Positions 24,091-32,441 of a DNA stretch of 45,672 nucleotides are shown here, piece after piece (position 1 is the stretch's first letter; the number at the start of each line of letters is the position of its first letter). Source of the DNA: an uncultured Clostridia bacterium (GTDB lineage Bacteria; Bacillota; Clostridia; TANB77; CAG-508); assembly GCA_944386325.1 (NCBI GenBank), contig CALXAP010000017.1:1-45672 (forward strand), given 5' to 3'. The notes below the pieces were generated by a model that had not been told where the DNA came from, searched no databases, and worked only from the letters and a program-made list of their open reading frames with translations. Made by a program: the position numbers and the translations under genes.

Positions 24091-25653
24091 TTGAGAAATA
24101 ATAAATTTAGAGTAGGAGGATATTTAAGATTATCAAGAGAAGATGGAGATAAAGAGGAAAGTGATAGTATAGGTAGTCAAAGAAGTATTATAGAAGAAAA
24201 AATAAAACAACTTGGAAACGATTTTGAATTATATGACTTTTATATTGATGATGGATATACAGGACTAAATACAGATAGACCATCTTTTCAAAGACTATTG
24301 GAGGACATCGAAAGAAAAAAGATTAATTGCATTATTACAAAAGACTTATCGAGATTATCAAGAAATAATTTTGAGGCAAATTATTTATTAGAGATTTATT
24401 TTTTAGAGAAAAATATAAGATATATATCCATATTAGATAATGTTGATACTTATAAAAAGAGTTCTAATAATGATATTATCCAATTTAAAACACTTATTAA
24501 TGATTGGTATAGTAAAGATATATCAAGAAAAGTGAAAAGTGGTGTATGGGCAAGAAAAGAACAAGGATTGTTTGTTGGAGCAAAAGCACCTTATGGATAT
24601 GTGAAGGATGAAAATAATAGAAATAAATTACTAATAAATAAAGAAGAAGCGAGGATTGTAAAGAAAATTTTTCAAATGTACGATAATGGCTATACTATGG
24701 GAGAAATTGCTACAAAGCTATCAGCTGAAAAAGTATATTGCGCTAGTTATAACGGATTCGAAAAAAATAAAAATGGAATATATGGATGGAATTATTCAAC
24801 CATATCGAAAATTTTAAAAAATGAATTTTATTTAGGGCACACAGTTTATGGTAAAGTTATGAATTTAAGTTATAAATCAAAGAAAGTAAAATTTGTCCCT
24901 AGAGAAGAATGGAAAATTAGTTATAATACTCATAAAGCAATAATTTCAAGAGAACTTTTTGATAGTGTTCAAAATAAAATGAAATTGAATCAAAAAGCAA
25001 AAACACATAAACATACATGGGTTTTAAATGGTATTGTAAAATGTAAAGAATGTGGAGAAGCAATGCAATTAAAAGTTAAATATAGGAAAGATAAGAAAAC
25101 GATTAGTTTTATGCGATTATATTGTTCAAGTAGTTTACATAAAAAAGGATATTGTATAAGAAAGTACAGAGGAACAAATCTTCAATCAGTTACACAAATT
25201 GTGGTAAGTGAATTAAATAAAAAGGTTAAAAATATTGTTAATTGTGAAGATGTTATAGAACTACTAGAAAAATATTATAAAAATAAAGATAATACAGAAG
25301 AAGAAAAAGAACTAAAAGAAACAATAAAGCAATTAGAGAAAACAAATAAAATGATATCGTCTTTATATCTTGACTATAAAAATGGTGTTATCCAAGAGAT
25401 CGATTTCAGAACAATGTATAATCAAGAAATAGCAAAAAGAGATAACCTAAATGAAAAAATTGATAAGATTAACAATATAATTAATAACAATATGAAAATA
25501 TCAGATATTCAATTAAAAAAAGTTGTAAAAAAGGTATCAAATGTGAAAAATTGGTCTAAGGAACAATTAGCTGATGTTATTGAAAGTGTTGAAATAGACA
25601 ACGAAGATCATATTTATATAAATTACAAATATGATATAATGGTGATTGCTTAA
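24091..25653 (+). CDS. Large serine recombinase A of element 2
   Basis: A 520-residue enzyme starting at TTG 24091. Catalytic serine in YLRLSREDGDKEESDS (S15), DDGYTGLNTDRP, KDLSRLSRNN with the Arg, recombinase domain (GAKAPYGYVKDENNR, STISKILKNEFYLGH), zinc ribbon (CKECGEAMQLK ... YCSSS), then coiled coil and a C-terminal strand region. It is TndX/TnpX-like in length and motifs. The AAGGGAG site sits in a small hairpin loop. The partner gene follows after two bases, so the two proteins are made together. Confidence 0.92.
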   Translation: MRNNKFRVGGYLRLSREDGDKEESDSIGSQRSIIEEKIKQLGNDFELYDFYIDDGYTGLNTDRPSFQRLLEDIERKKINCIITKDLSRLSRNNFEANYLLEIYFLEKNIRYISILDNVDTYKKSSNNDIIQFKTLINDWYSKDISRKVKSGVWARKEQGLFVGAKAPYGYVKDENNRNKLLINKEEARIVKKIFQMYDNGYTMGEIATKLSAEKVYCASYNGFEKNKNGIYGWNYSTISKILKNEFYLGHTVYGKVMNLSYKSKKVKFVPREEWKISYNTHKAIISRELFDSVQNKMKLNQKAKTHKHTWVLNGIVKCKECGEAMQLKVKYRKDKKTISFMRLYCSSSLHKKGYCIRKYRGTNLQSVTQIVVSELNKKVKNIVNCEDVIELLEKYYKNKDNTEEEKELKETIKQLEKTNKMISSLYLDYKNGVIQEIDFRTMYNQEIAKRDNLNEKIDKINNIINNNMKISDIQLKKVVKKVSNVKNWSKEQLADVIESVEIDNEDHIYINYKYDIMVIA

Positions 25654-25655
25654 AA

Positions 25656-27185
25656 ATGAACAAAAATTACAAAGCTGGAGTATATTTGAGAATATCTAAA
25701 GAAGATAAAGAAGAACGAAACAGTATTTCGAGCCAAAAAGCAATAATAGAAAAATATGCTAAAGAACATAATTACAATATATTTGAAGAATATATAGATA
25801 ATGGATATTCAGGAATATTAAGTTCAAAGCCAGCATTAGATAGAATGATGTTAGACATTATAAGAAGAAAAATAAATATGGTTATAGTTAAAGATACAAG
25901 TAGATTGACTAGAGATAAGAATTTAACTTCATATTTTACAGACATATTTTTTCCTGAAAATGATATTCGTTTTATATCAGTTACTGAATATGTTGATACT
26001 GGAGAAAGATATGACATAGATGATATTGTTGCACTTAAAGGTATTATTAATCAAAGTTATTTAGAAGATATGTCAAAAAAAATAAAATTAGTAAAAAATG
26101 AATTTAAAAAGCAAGGAAAATTTATCGAAAACTCTGTTCCTTATGGTTATAAAAAAGATGAAAACAATAAATATCAATTAATAATAGATTCAGAAGTTGC
26201 AAATGTTATTAAAGAAATATTTGCATTATATTTAAAAGGAATCAAACCTTTTGATATAGCAAATGAACTTAATGACCGAAAAATAAAAACACCTTCGGCA
26301 TACCAGAATCTAAATAAACAAGCTAAATGTTGGACTAATAAGATTATTAATAGAATATTAGCAAATCCAGTTTATACTGGAAGATTACCTATTAATAAAT
26401 ATTGTAATGATTATAAAGCAAAGAGAACAAAAGTAACACCAAATGATAAGTTGAAATTTTGTGAAAATTCGCATAGGGCAATTATTTCAATAGAAGATTT
26501 TGAAAAAGTAAAACAAAAAAGGGCCAGTCGTGTGAAAAATGAAAGAACAGAATATATATACTTATTAAAAGATTTAGTCTATTGTAAAAATTGTGGTTGT
26601 AAATTAACATATAAAAATAATAGTCCGCTTAGACAAAACTCAAAAGGTGTTATATTAGGAAAGAAAAATGAAAGTGGTAGATTTGTATGCGAAGAACATA
26701 ATAGAAATAAGAAAATGTGTAAATATAGCGATATTAAAATAACTGAAAAAGAACTAAATGAAATTGTATTAAAACAAATATCTAAAAGATTCAAAGAAAT
26801 ACAAATTGAAAAATATGGAGAAAATATAGAAAACGAGATTTCAAAATCAATTCCTTTAAAAGATAATGAAAAGAAATTGAAAATGGAATTACAAAATCAA
26901 GAAAAATATTTTAAAACTTTATATACTAAAAAAGTGGAAGGAATTATAACAGAGGAAGAATTTTTAGAAAAATATAATGTCTATCAAAACAAAATAAATA
27001 ATTTAAAAGAAGAACTAAATAGGTTAGGGGAAAATAATAAAACCAAAAATTTCCCTGAAACAATAAATAAGCTAATTCAAGAGTTTTCGGATACCAAAAG
27101 ATTTGATAATGTAATGATAAAGAAATTAATTGAAAAAATTGAGGTTAATAGAAATAATGAAGTTTATATTTCTTTGAAGGTGTAA
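25656..27185 (+). CDS. Large serine recombinase B of element 2
   Basis: A 509-residue enzyme. Catalytic serine in YLRISKEDKEERNSIS (S14), DNGYSGILSSKP, KDTSRLTRDKNLTS, recombinase domain (NSVPYGYKKDENN, NKIINRILANPVYTG), zinc ribbon (CKNCGCKLTYKN ... CEEHN), coiled coil and a final strand (VEVNRNNEVYISLKV type). It is only distantly related to recombinase A. Two adjacent large serine recombinases occur in some elements where both are needed, as with CcrA/CcrB of SCCmec. Whether A and B act as partners here is unknown. The right end of element 2 lies about 50 bases downstream. Confidence 0.92.
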   Translation: MNKNYKAGVYLRISKEDKEERNSISSQKAIIEKYAKEHNYNIFEEYIDNGYSGILSSKPALDRMMLDIIRRKINMVIVKDTSRLTRDKNLTSYFTDIFFPENDIRFISVTEYVDTGERYDIDDIVALKGIINQSYLEDMSKKIKLVKNEFKKQGKFIENSVPYGYKKDENNKYQLIIDSEVANVIKEIFALYLKGIKPFDIANELNDRKIKTPSAYQNLNKQAKCWTNKIINRILANPVYTGRLPINKYCNDYKAKRTKVTPNDKLKFCENSHRAIISIEDFEKVKQKRASRVKNERTEYIYLLKDLVYCKNCGCKLTYKNNSPLRQNSKGVILGKKNESGRFVCEEHNRNKKMCKYSDIKITEKELNEIVLKQISKRFKEIQIEKYGENIENEISKSIPLKDNEKKLKMELQNQEKYFKTLYTKKVEGIITEEEFLEKYNVYQNKINNLKEELNRLGENNKTKNFPETINKLIQEFSDTKRFDNVMIKKLIEKIEVNRNNEVYISLKV

Positions 27186-27216
27186 ATATTACACCTAAAT
27201 TTTTAAAATAAAAAAG

Positions 27217-27241
27217 GTTGCACTATATTACCTTTTTGAGA
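27217..27241 (+). other. attR of element 2
   Basis: GTTGCACT (27217-27224), 15 bases, then the crossover GA (27240-27241), then cotJC codon 136 onward. Confidence 0.75.
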
Positions 27242-27440
27242 GCAAAAAGCAAGAGCAACTTATGAAAAATTAATAGATTTATGTCATGATGAACCAGATA
27301 TAATAGATCCATTAAAATTTTTAAGAGAAAGAGAAGTAGTTCATTTCCAAAGATTTGGAGAAGCATTAAGAGGAGTACAAGATAAATTAGCAGAAAAGAA
27401 ATTTTATATGAATAATTGTAATAATCCTTGCATGAAATAA
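27240..27440 (+). pseudogene. cotJC: cotJC segment 3: codons 136-201 and stop
   Basis: Reading from GAG 27240: EQKARATYEKLIDLCHDEPD, then PLKFLREREVVHFQRFGEAL, ending CNNPCMK and TAA 27438-27440. This is the C-terminal third of CotJC with Mn ligands E136 (first codon, at the crossover) and H170. The E136-H170 spacing of 34 is close to the 33 of Glu148-His181 in the Lactobacillus plantarum enzyme. There is no start or RBS here. The piece is in frame with segments 1 and 2 after removal of both elements (201 aa in total; B. subtilis CotJC is about 190). A terminator follows. Confidence 0.95.
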
Positions 27441-27451
27441 GAAGAATAAAA

Positions 27452-27489
27452 AAAATTCACTATGTATAATTTACATAGTGGATTTTTTG
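27452..27489 (+). terminator. cotJC: Terminator of the cotJ operon
   Basis: CACTATGTA (27458-27466) pairs with TACATAGTG (27472-27480), extended by A-T pairs, followed by a T run. It still closes the operon after the split. Confidence 0.85.
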
Positions 27490-27519
27490 CTAAATTATAA
27501 CAAAATTTTTGGTAAAATA

Positions 27520-27548
27520 TTGACCAAGAAAGAAGATAATAATATAAT
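27520..27548 (+). promoter_or_regulatory. Sigma-A promoter of the deoxysugar operon
   Basis: TTGACC (27520-27525), a 17-base spacer and TATAAT (27543-27548), about 45 bases before the rfbF start. Confidence 0.75.
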
Positions 27549-27600
27549 GCATACTAGATATTGTATAAATAGATATTATAAAATTTGGGAGAAGATAGAA

Positions 27601-28383
27601 ATGAAAGTAGTAATATTAGCAGGAGGTTTTGGAACAAGAATTTCGGAAGAATCACATTTAAAACCAAAGCCAATGATAGAAATAGGACAGCAACCAATAT
27701 TGTGGCATATAATGAAAGAGTATTCTTATTATGGTTTTAATGAATTTATAATTTGCTTAGGTTATAAGGGATATAAAATAAAAGAATATTTTGCAGATTA
27801 TTTTTTATATACATCAGATGTTACATTTGATTTATGTAAAAATGAAATGATAGTACATAATAATTGTTGTGAAAATTGGAAGGTAACACTTGTAAATACT
27901 GGTTTAAATACAATGACAGGTGGGAGAATTAAAAGAATTCAAGAATATATTGGAAATGAGACATTTATGGTAACATATGGAGATGGAGTTAGTGATATTA
28001 ATATAAAAAAATTACTAGAATTTCATAAGAAACATGGAAAAATTGGAACAATAACAGCCATAAATATTGGTCAAAGATTTGGAGTGTTAGTAACAGATGA
28101 AAATAATAATATAAAAAGTTTTAGAGAAAAAAATAATAACGATGGTGAAATAATAAATGGTGGATATATGGTATTTAATTCAGAAATATTTAACTATTTA
28201 ACAAACGGGGATGAAACAGTACTTGAGAAAGAGCCACTTGAAAATTTAGCAAAAGACAATCAATTAGTAGCATATAGACACAATGGTTTTTGGAAATGTA
28301 TGGATACACAAAGAGATAAAAAACAATTAGAAGAAATGTGGAATTCAGGAAATGCAAAATGGAAAGTATGGGGGAACAAATGA
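27601..28383 (+). CDS. rfbF: Glucose-1-phosphate cytidylyltransferase
   Basis: A 260-residue nucleotidyltransferase that makes CDP-glucose from CTP and glucose-1-phosphate. ATG 27601 follows GGGAG; a longer reading from 27478 has no RBS and contains the promoter. Visible: the LAGGFGTRISEESHLKPKPM nucleotide-binding loop, GQQPILWHIMK, VTYGDGVSD (metal and sugar-phosphate site) and GFWKCMDTQRDK near the end. The length fits RfbF (about 257 aa). It starts the CDP-sugar operon and overlaps the next gene by four bases. Confidence 0.95.
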   Translation: MKVVILAGGFGTRISEESHLKPKPMIEIGQQPILWHIMKEYSYYGFNEFIICLGYKGYKIKEYFADYFLYTSDVTFDLCKNEMIVHNNCCENWKVTLVNTGLNTMTGGRIKRIQEYIGNETFMVTYGDGVSDINIKKLLEFHKKHGKIGTITAINIGQRFGVLVTDENNNIKSFREKNNNDGEIINGGYMVFNSEIFNYLTNGDETVLEKEPLENLAKDNQLVAYRHNGFWKCMDTQRDKKQLEEMWNSGNAKWKVWGNK

Positions 28384-30008
28384 AAAGTTTAAAAGAAGAA
28401 ATTGAATTTTTTACAAAAAAAATAGAATATATAATTCCGTTAATAATAACGGCAATATTAAGTTTTGGATTTGTAATTACACATTATAGTGTGAATATTG
28501 ATACATTATCATCTGAAAGATACTTTAGAGAAGGAGAATTACTCACACAACATAGATTTGGTGGTGTTCTTTTAGATAAAATCTTTGGAGTTATGGAATA
28601 TAATCCATTTTTTGTAGATTGTCTAGCAGTGATTTTTCTTATAATGGCAAGTATTGCATTTTGTATTTTATTTAAAAAAATTAGTAATAATAAAGTAAAT
28701 ATAGTAGCATATACAATATTTTCATGTTTATTTGTATCATATCCACTTATAAACGAGATTTTTAGTTATACTCCAATGAGTTTTTTGATATGTTTTTCAT
28801 TTTTTATTACTGCTATTGTACTTAATTTATTGTATTCATATAGAAAAAATAATAAAATTCGAAATCTAGTTTATGCAGGATTATTAATGTGCTTAATTAT
28901 ATCAGCATATGAATCAAGTGCACCAGTATTATTATGTGGCTTTTTTATAATAGAAATATTAGATTGTATATATAATAATAGAAACAAAAAAATAAGAGAA
29001 GCTATAACTAATTTAGTTATAATGATTATACCATTTGTATCAGCATTAATTATATATTCTTTAGTATCTAATCTAATTTTGATGTTATGGAACATTATGC
29101 CAGGAGGGAGTTACCCTGCAAAAGAGATAATGTACAAGGAATTAGGTCTTATTGGAGGAATAAAAAATTTGATAGATACTATATTTTATAATTATATAGT
29201 AAATGCATTTTTATATTTACCAATAACTATAATGCTAATTTCATGTGTAATAATGTTTATATTAGGTATAGTATATGGAATTAAGCGAAAAAACGTAACA
29301 ATATTTTTACTTTTTTTAGGAAGTATAAGTACTTTATTTTTATTATCTATATTACAAGGAAGTTCTGCACTATATAGAACATGCCAAGTTTTTCAAATAT
29401 TTAGTGCGTTTGCATTTATGATATTAATTCAATCATTAATTAATTTGAATAAAGCAAAATTAATAAAAAACATATGTATTTGTCTAATGTTTTTAGTAAT
29501 TTTTTATCAAGCAAAAGATTTAAATAAATATTTTTATTTAAACTACACAAGGTATGAACAAGAAAAAATAGCTTTAACATCGATGGCAGAACAATTGAAA
29601 CTAAATTATGATATAAAAAATAAACCAGTTGTTTTTATAGCAAGGTATAGTTTATCTAATTATATAAAAGAAAGATGCTATATAAAAACAGATACACTGG
29701 GAGCAAGAATGGCAAATATACTAGTATCTGTATATGATCCTAATAATAAAACCTATTCAGAAGAAAATGAATATATATATAAACCAATAGATTCAAATAT
29801 AAATTCATATTTAAATTGGTCAGCAATAGCATTTTATGAGGTTAATACTGAAATGTTAAAATGGCTTGATATTCTGGGATATGATTATTTCAAACAAGGA
29901 ACAGAAGATATGCTAAAAGATGCTATTAAGAAAATTTTGTCTAAAGAAGTGACACTTGAAAGAAACAGCATATATGAATTTGATGATTATATACTTGCAA
30001 TAATATAG
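28380..30008 (+). CDS. Polytopic membrane protein, GtrII-like glucosyltransferase family
   Basis: A 542-residue protein with about 11-13 membrane helices. The start is ATG 28380 (ATGA overlap with rfbF, GGGGAA before it). The N-terminal loop after the first helix (IDTLSSERYFREGELLTQHR, then FGGVLLDKIFG) and the soluble C-terminal 150 residues fit the GtrII group of serotype-converting membrane glucosyltransferases. These move a sugar from undecaprenyl phosphate to a surface polymer outside the membrane. The GtrB-like enzyme at the end of the operon would charge that lipid. The family call is by pattern. Confidence 0.65.
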   Translation: MKSLKEEIEFFTKKIEYIIPLIITAILSFGFVITHYSVNIDTLSSERYFREGELLTQHRFGGVLLDKIFGVMEYNPFFVDCLAVIFLIMASIAFCILFKKISNNKVNIVAYTIFSCLFVSYPLINEIFSYTPMSFLICFSFFITAIVLNLLYSYRKNNKIRNLVYAGLLMCLIISAYESSAPVLLCGFFIIEILDCIYNNRNKKIREAITNLVIMIIPFVSALIIYSLVSNLILMLWNIMPGGSYPAKEIMYKELGLIGGIKNLIDTIFYNYIVNAFLYLPITIMLISCVIMFILGIVYGIKRKNVTIFLLFLGSISTLFLLSILQGSSALYRTCQVFQIFSAFAFMILIQSLINLNKAKLIKNICICLMFLVIFYQAKDLNKYFYLNYTRYEQEKIALTSMAEQLKLNYDIKNKPVVFIARYSLSNYIKERCYIKTDTLGARMANILVSVYDPNNKTYSEENEYIYKPIDSNINSYLNWSAIAFYEVNTEMLKWLDILGYDYFKQGTEDMLKDAIKKILSKEVTLERNSIYEFDDYILAII

Positions 30009-30019
30009 AGAGGTAGAAA

Positions 30020-31081
30020 ATGGTAGAATTAGATTTTTATAAAAATAAGAAAATTTTAATAACAGGTCATACTGGATTTAAGGGTAGTTGGCTTTGTAAG
30101 ATATTGCTAGAATCAGGTGCTGATGTTACGGGATATTCATTAGAAGTACCAGATTCAAGTTTATTTAATAAAATAAATTTAAATGCACAGATGAAATCAA
30201 TTATTGGAGATATAAGAGACTTTGAAAAACTAGAAAAAATTTTTAGACAAACAAATCCAGAAATAGTATTTCATTTAGCAGCACAGCCAATTGTGAGAGA
30301 ATCATATGAAAATCCTATGTATACATATGAAACAAATGTTATGGGTACAGTTAATATTCTAGAATGTGTGAGAAATCAATTAAGTGTAAAATCAGTATTA
30401 AATGTAACAACAGATAAGGTTTATAAAAATAATGAATGGGAATGGGGATATAGAGAAAATGAAGAATTAGATGGTTTTGATCCATATTCAAATAGTAAAT
30501 CTTGTTCAGAACTTATAACAAATACATATAAAAGAAGTTTTTTTGAAAATAGACAAATTGGAGTATCAACAGCAAGAGCAGGAAATGTTATTGGAGGAGG
30601 AGATTTTGCAAAAGATAGAATAATACCAGATTGTGTTAGAGCTGCAATAAATAAAAAAAACATAATTGTAAGAAATCCAAATTCAATAAGACCTTATCAA
30701 CATGTATTAGAACCATTATTTGCATATCTTTTAATTGCACAAAAACAATATGAAAATAAAAGGTATCAAGGTTCATATAATGTAGGACCTAATGAGGAAG
30801 ATTGCATTAAAACAGGAGAAGTTGTAGATTTATTTGTAAGTAAATGGGGAAATGGTCTTTCATGGGAATGTAAAGAGGTAAAAGGTCCGCATGAAGCAAA
30901 TTTTTTGAAACTAGATTGCTCAAAAATAAAAAAAATTATGCGCTGGAAACCAGTATGGAACATAGAAAAAGCAATAGGCAAAACAGTAGAATTTTGGAAA
31001 GAATATGTAAATGGTGATGACTTAGAAAAATGTATTGCAAATCAAATTAAAGAGTATATAAATGATGAAAAAGGGGAATAG
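30020..31081 (+). CDS. rfbG: CDP-glucose 4,6-dehydratase
   Basis: A 353-residue short-chain dehydrogenase that turns CDP-glucose into CDP-4-keto-6-deoxyglucose. Rossmann motif GHTGFKGSW near residue 15; HLAAQPIVRESYENP; catalytic TTDKVY and DPYSNSKSCSE (Tyr and Lys); RAGNVIGGGDFAKDR, the last two blocks characteristic of RfbG. AGAGG precedes the ATG. It follows the membrane transferase by 11 bases and is followed by rfbH after three bases, as in Yersinia and Salmonella dideoxysugar clusters. Confidence 0.95.
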   Translation: MVELDFYKNKKILITGHTGFKGSWLCKILLESGADVTGYSLEVPDSSLFNKINLNAQMKSIIGDIRDFEKLEKIFRQTNPEIVFHLAAQPIVRESYENPMYTYETNVMGTVNILECVRNQLSVKSVLNVTTDKVYKNNEWEWGYRENEELDGFDPYSNSKSCSELITNTYKRSFFENRQIGVSTARAGNVIGGGDFAKDRIIPDCVRAAINKKNIIVRNPNSIRPYQHVLEPLFAYLLIAQKQYENKRYQGSYNVGPNEEDCIKTGEVVDLFVSKWGNGLSWECKEVKGPHEANFLKLDCSKIKKIMRWKPVWNIEKAIGKTVEFWKEYVNGDDLEKCIANQIKEYINDEKGE

Positions 31082-31084
31082 TAA

Positions 31085-32428
31085 ATGTTTGAAGATAAAG
31101 ATGAATTAGAGGCAAGAAAAGAAATATTAAAAATAATAGAAGAATATTATAATAAATATCATAATACAAAAAGTAAATTTAAAGAAGGAGATAGGATAAC
31201 ATATGCATCTAGAGTATATGATAGTGAGGAAATGAAAAATTTAGTAGACAGTGCATTAGAATTCTGGTTAACATCAGGTAGATATACAAAGCAATTTGAA
31301 GAAGAATTTGCAAAATATTTAGGAGTAAAATATTGTAGTTTAGTAAATTCAGGTTCATCTGCTAATTTAATTGCATTTATGTCATTAACATCACCATTGC
31401 TTGGTGATAGAAGAATAAAAAGAGGTGATGAAATAATAACTGTAGCAGCAGGTTTTCCAACAACTGTATCTCCAATAATACAATATGGAGCAATACCTGT
31501 ATTTGTAGATGTTACGATACCACAATATAATATAGATGTAAATATGCTAGAAGAAGCACTATCAGAAAAAACAAAAGCAATTATGATAGCTCATACATTA
31601 GGAAATCCATTTGATTTAAAAACTGTAAAAGAATTTTGTGATAAGCATAACTTATGGTTAATTGAAGATAATTGTGATGCATTAGGTTCTACATATATAA
31701 TAAATGGTGAAGAAAAATTAACAGGAACAATAGGTGATATTGGTACATCAAGTTTCTACCCACCACACCATATGACAATGGGAGAAGGAGGAGCTGTTTA
31801 TACTAATAATAGTTTATTAAATAAAATAATAAGATCATTTAGAGATTGGGGTAGGGATTGTTCGTGTCCATCTGGCATAGATAATTTATGTGGTCATAGA
31901 TTTGATAAACAATATGGACAGTTACCGTTAGGTTATGATCATAAATATGTATATTCTCATTTTGGGTACAATCTAAAGGCAACAGATATGCAAGCTGCAA
32001 TAGGTGTAGCACAATTAAAAAAATTTCCATCATTTGTAGACAAGAGAAAGGAAAACTTTAGTAGATTAAAAGAAGGTTTAAAAGAGCTACAAAATAAAAT
32101 AATATTACCAGAAAAATGTGAAAATTCAGATCCAAGTTGGTTTGGCTTTGCAATAACATGTAAACCAGGAGTAAATAGAAATAAAGTTGTGAAATATATC
32201 GAAGAAAATAAAATACAAACAAGAAATTTATTTGCGGGAAATCTATTAAAACATCCATGCTTTGATGAAATGAGAAAAGAACAAAAAGGCTATAGAATAA
32301 TAGGTGAATTAATAAATACAGATATAATAATGAATAATACGTTTTGGGTAGGAGTATATCCAGGTATGACAGATGAAAAATTGAATTATATGATAAAAAT
32401 AATAAAACAAAGTTTAAATGAAATATAG
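31085..32428 (+). CDS. rfbH: CDP-6-deoxy-4-hexulose 3-dehydrase (E1)
   Basis: A 447-residue PMP-dependent iron-sulfur enzyme that removes the C3 hydroxyl of CDP-4-keto-6-deoxyglucose. The aminotransferase fold shows VNSGSSANLIAF, EDNCDALGS and SSFYPPHHMTMGEGGA, where His replaces the usual PLP lysine, the signature of RfbH/E1. Iron-sulfur cysteines appear as DCSCPSGIDNLC (C-x-C-x7-C) with the upstream Cys of EDNC. The reaction normally needs a reductase (E3, RfbI/AscD), which is not in this window. The operon is continuous with rfbG. Confidence 0.95.
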   Translation: MFEDKDELEARKEILKIIEEYYNKYHNTKSKFKEGDRITYASRVYDSEEMKNLVDSALEFWLTSGRYTKQFEEEFAKYLGVKYCSLVNSGSSANLIAFMSLTSPLLGDRRIKRGDEIITVAAGFPTTVSPIIQYGAIPVFVDVTIPQYNIDVNMLEEALSEKTKAIMIAHTLGNPFDLKTVKEFCDKHNLWLIEDNCDALGSTYIINGEEKLTGTIGDIGTSSFYPPHHMTMGEGGAVYTNNSLLNKIIRSFRDWGRDCSCPSGIDNLCGHRFDKQYGQLPLGYDHKYVYSHFGYNLKATDMQAAIGVAQLKKFPSFVDKRKENFSRLKEGLKELQNKIILPEKCENSDPSWFGFAITCKPGVNRNKVVKYIEENKIQTRNLFAGNLLKHPCFDEMRKEQKGYRIIGELINTDIIMNNTFWVGVYPGMTDEKLNYMIKIIKQSLNEI

Positions 32429-32441
32429 TTAAGGTGAAATT

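Larger units (their letters stand above)
22821..27239 (+). mobile_element. cotJC-intervening element 2 (4,419 bp)
   Basis: DNA between cotJC segments 2 and 3, bounded by GA at 22821-22822 and GA at 27240-27241. Removal joins GCA GCA GA with G CAA AAA, giving AAEQK in frame. Inner ends carry a perfect 8-bp inverted repeat, AGTGCAAC (22837-22844) and GTTGCACT (27217-27224), 14 and 15 bases from the GA. It carries an antitoxin gene, a truncated toxin gene, a decayed gene, a 51-aa ORF and two tandem large serine recombinases. No phage structural or transfer genes are visible. Confidence 0.9.

Noticed and set aside
10262..27185. Prophage interpretation of the recombinase regions
   Set aside because: No terminase, capsid, portal, tail, lysis or replication genes were seen; the elements hold only cargo and recombinases.
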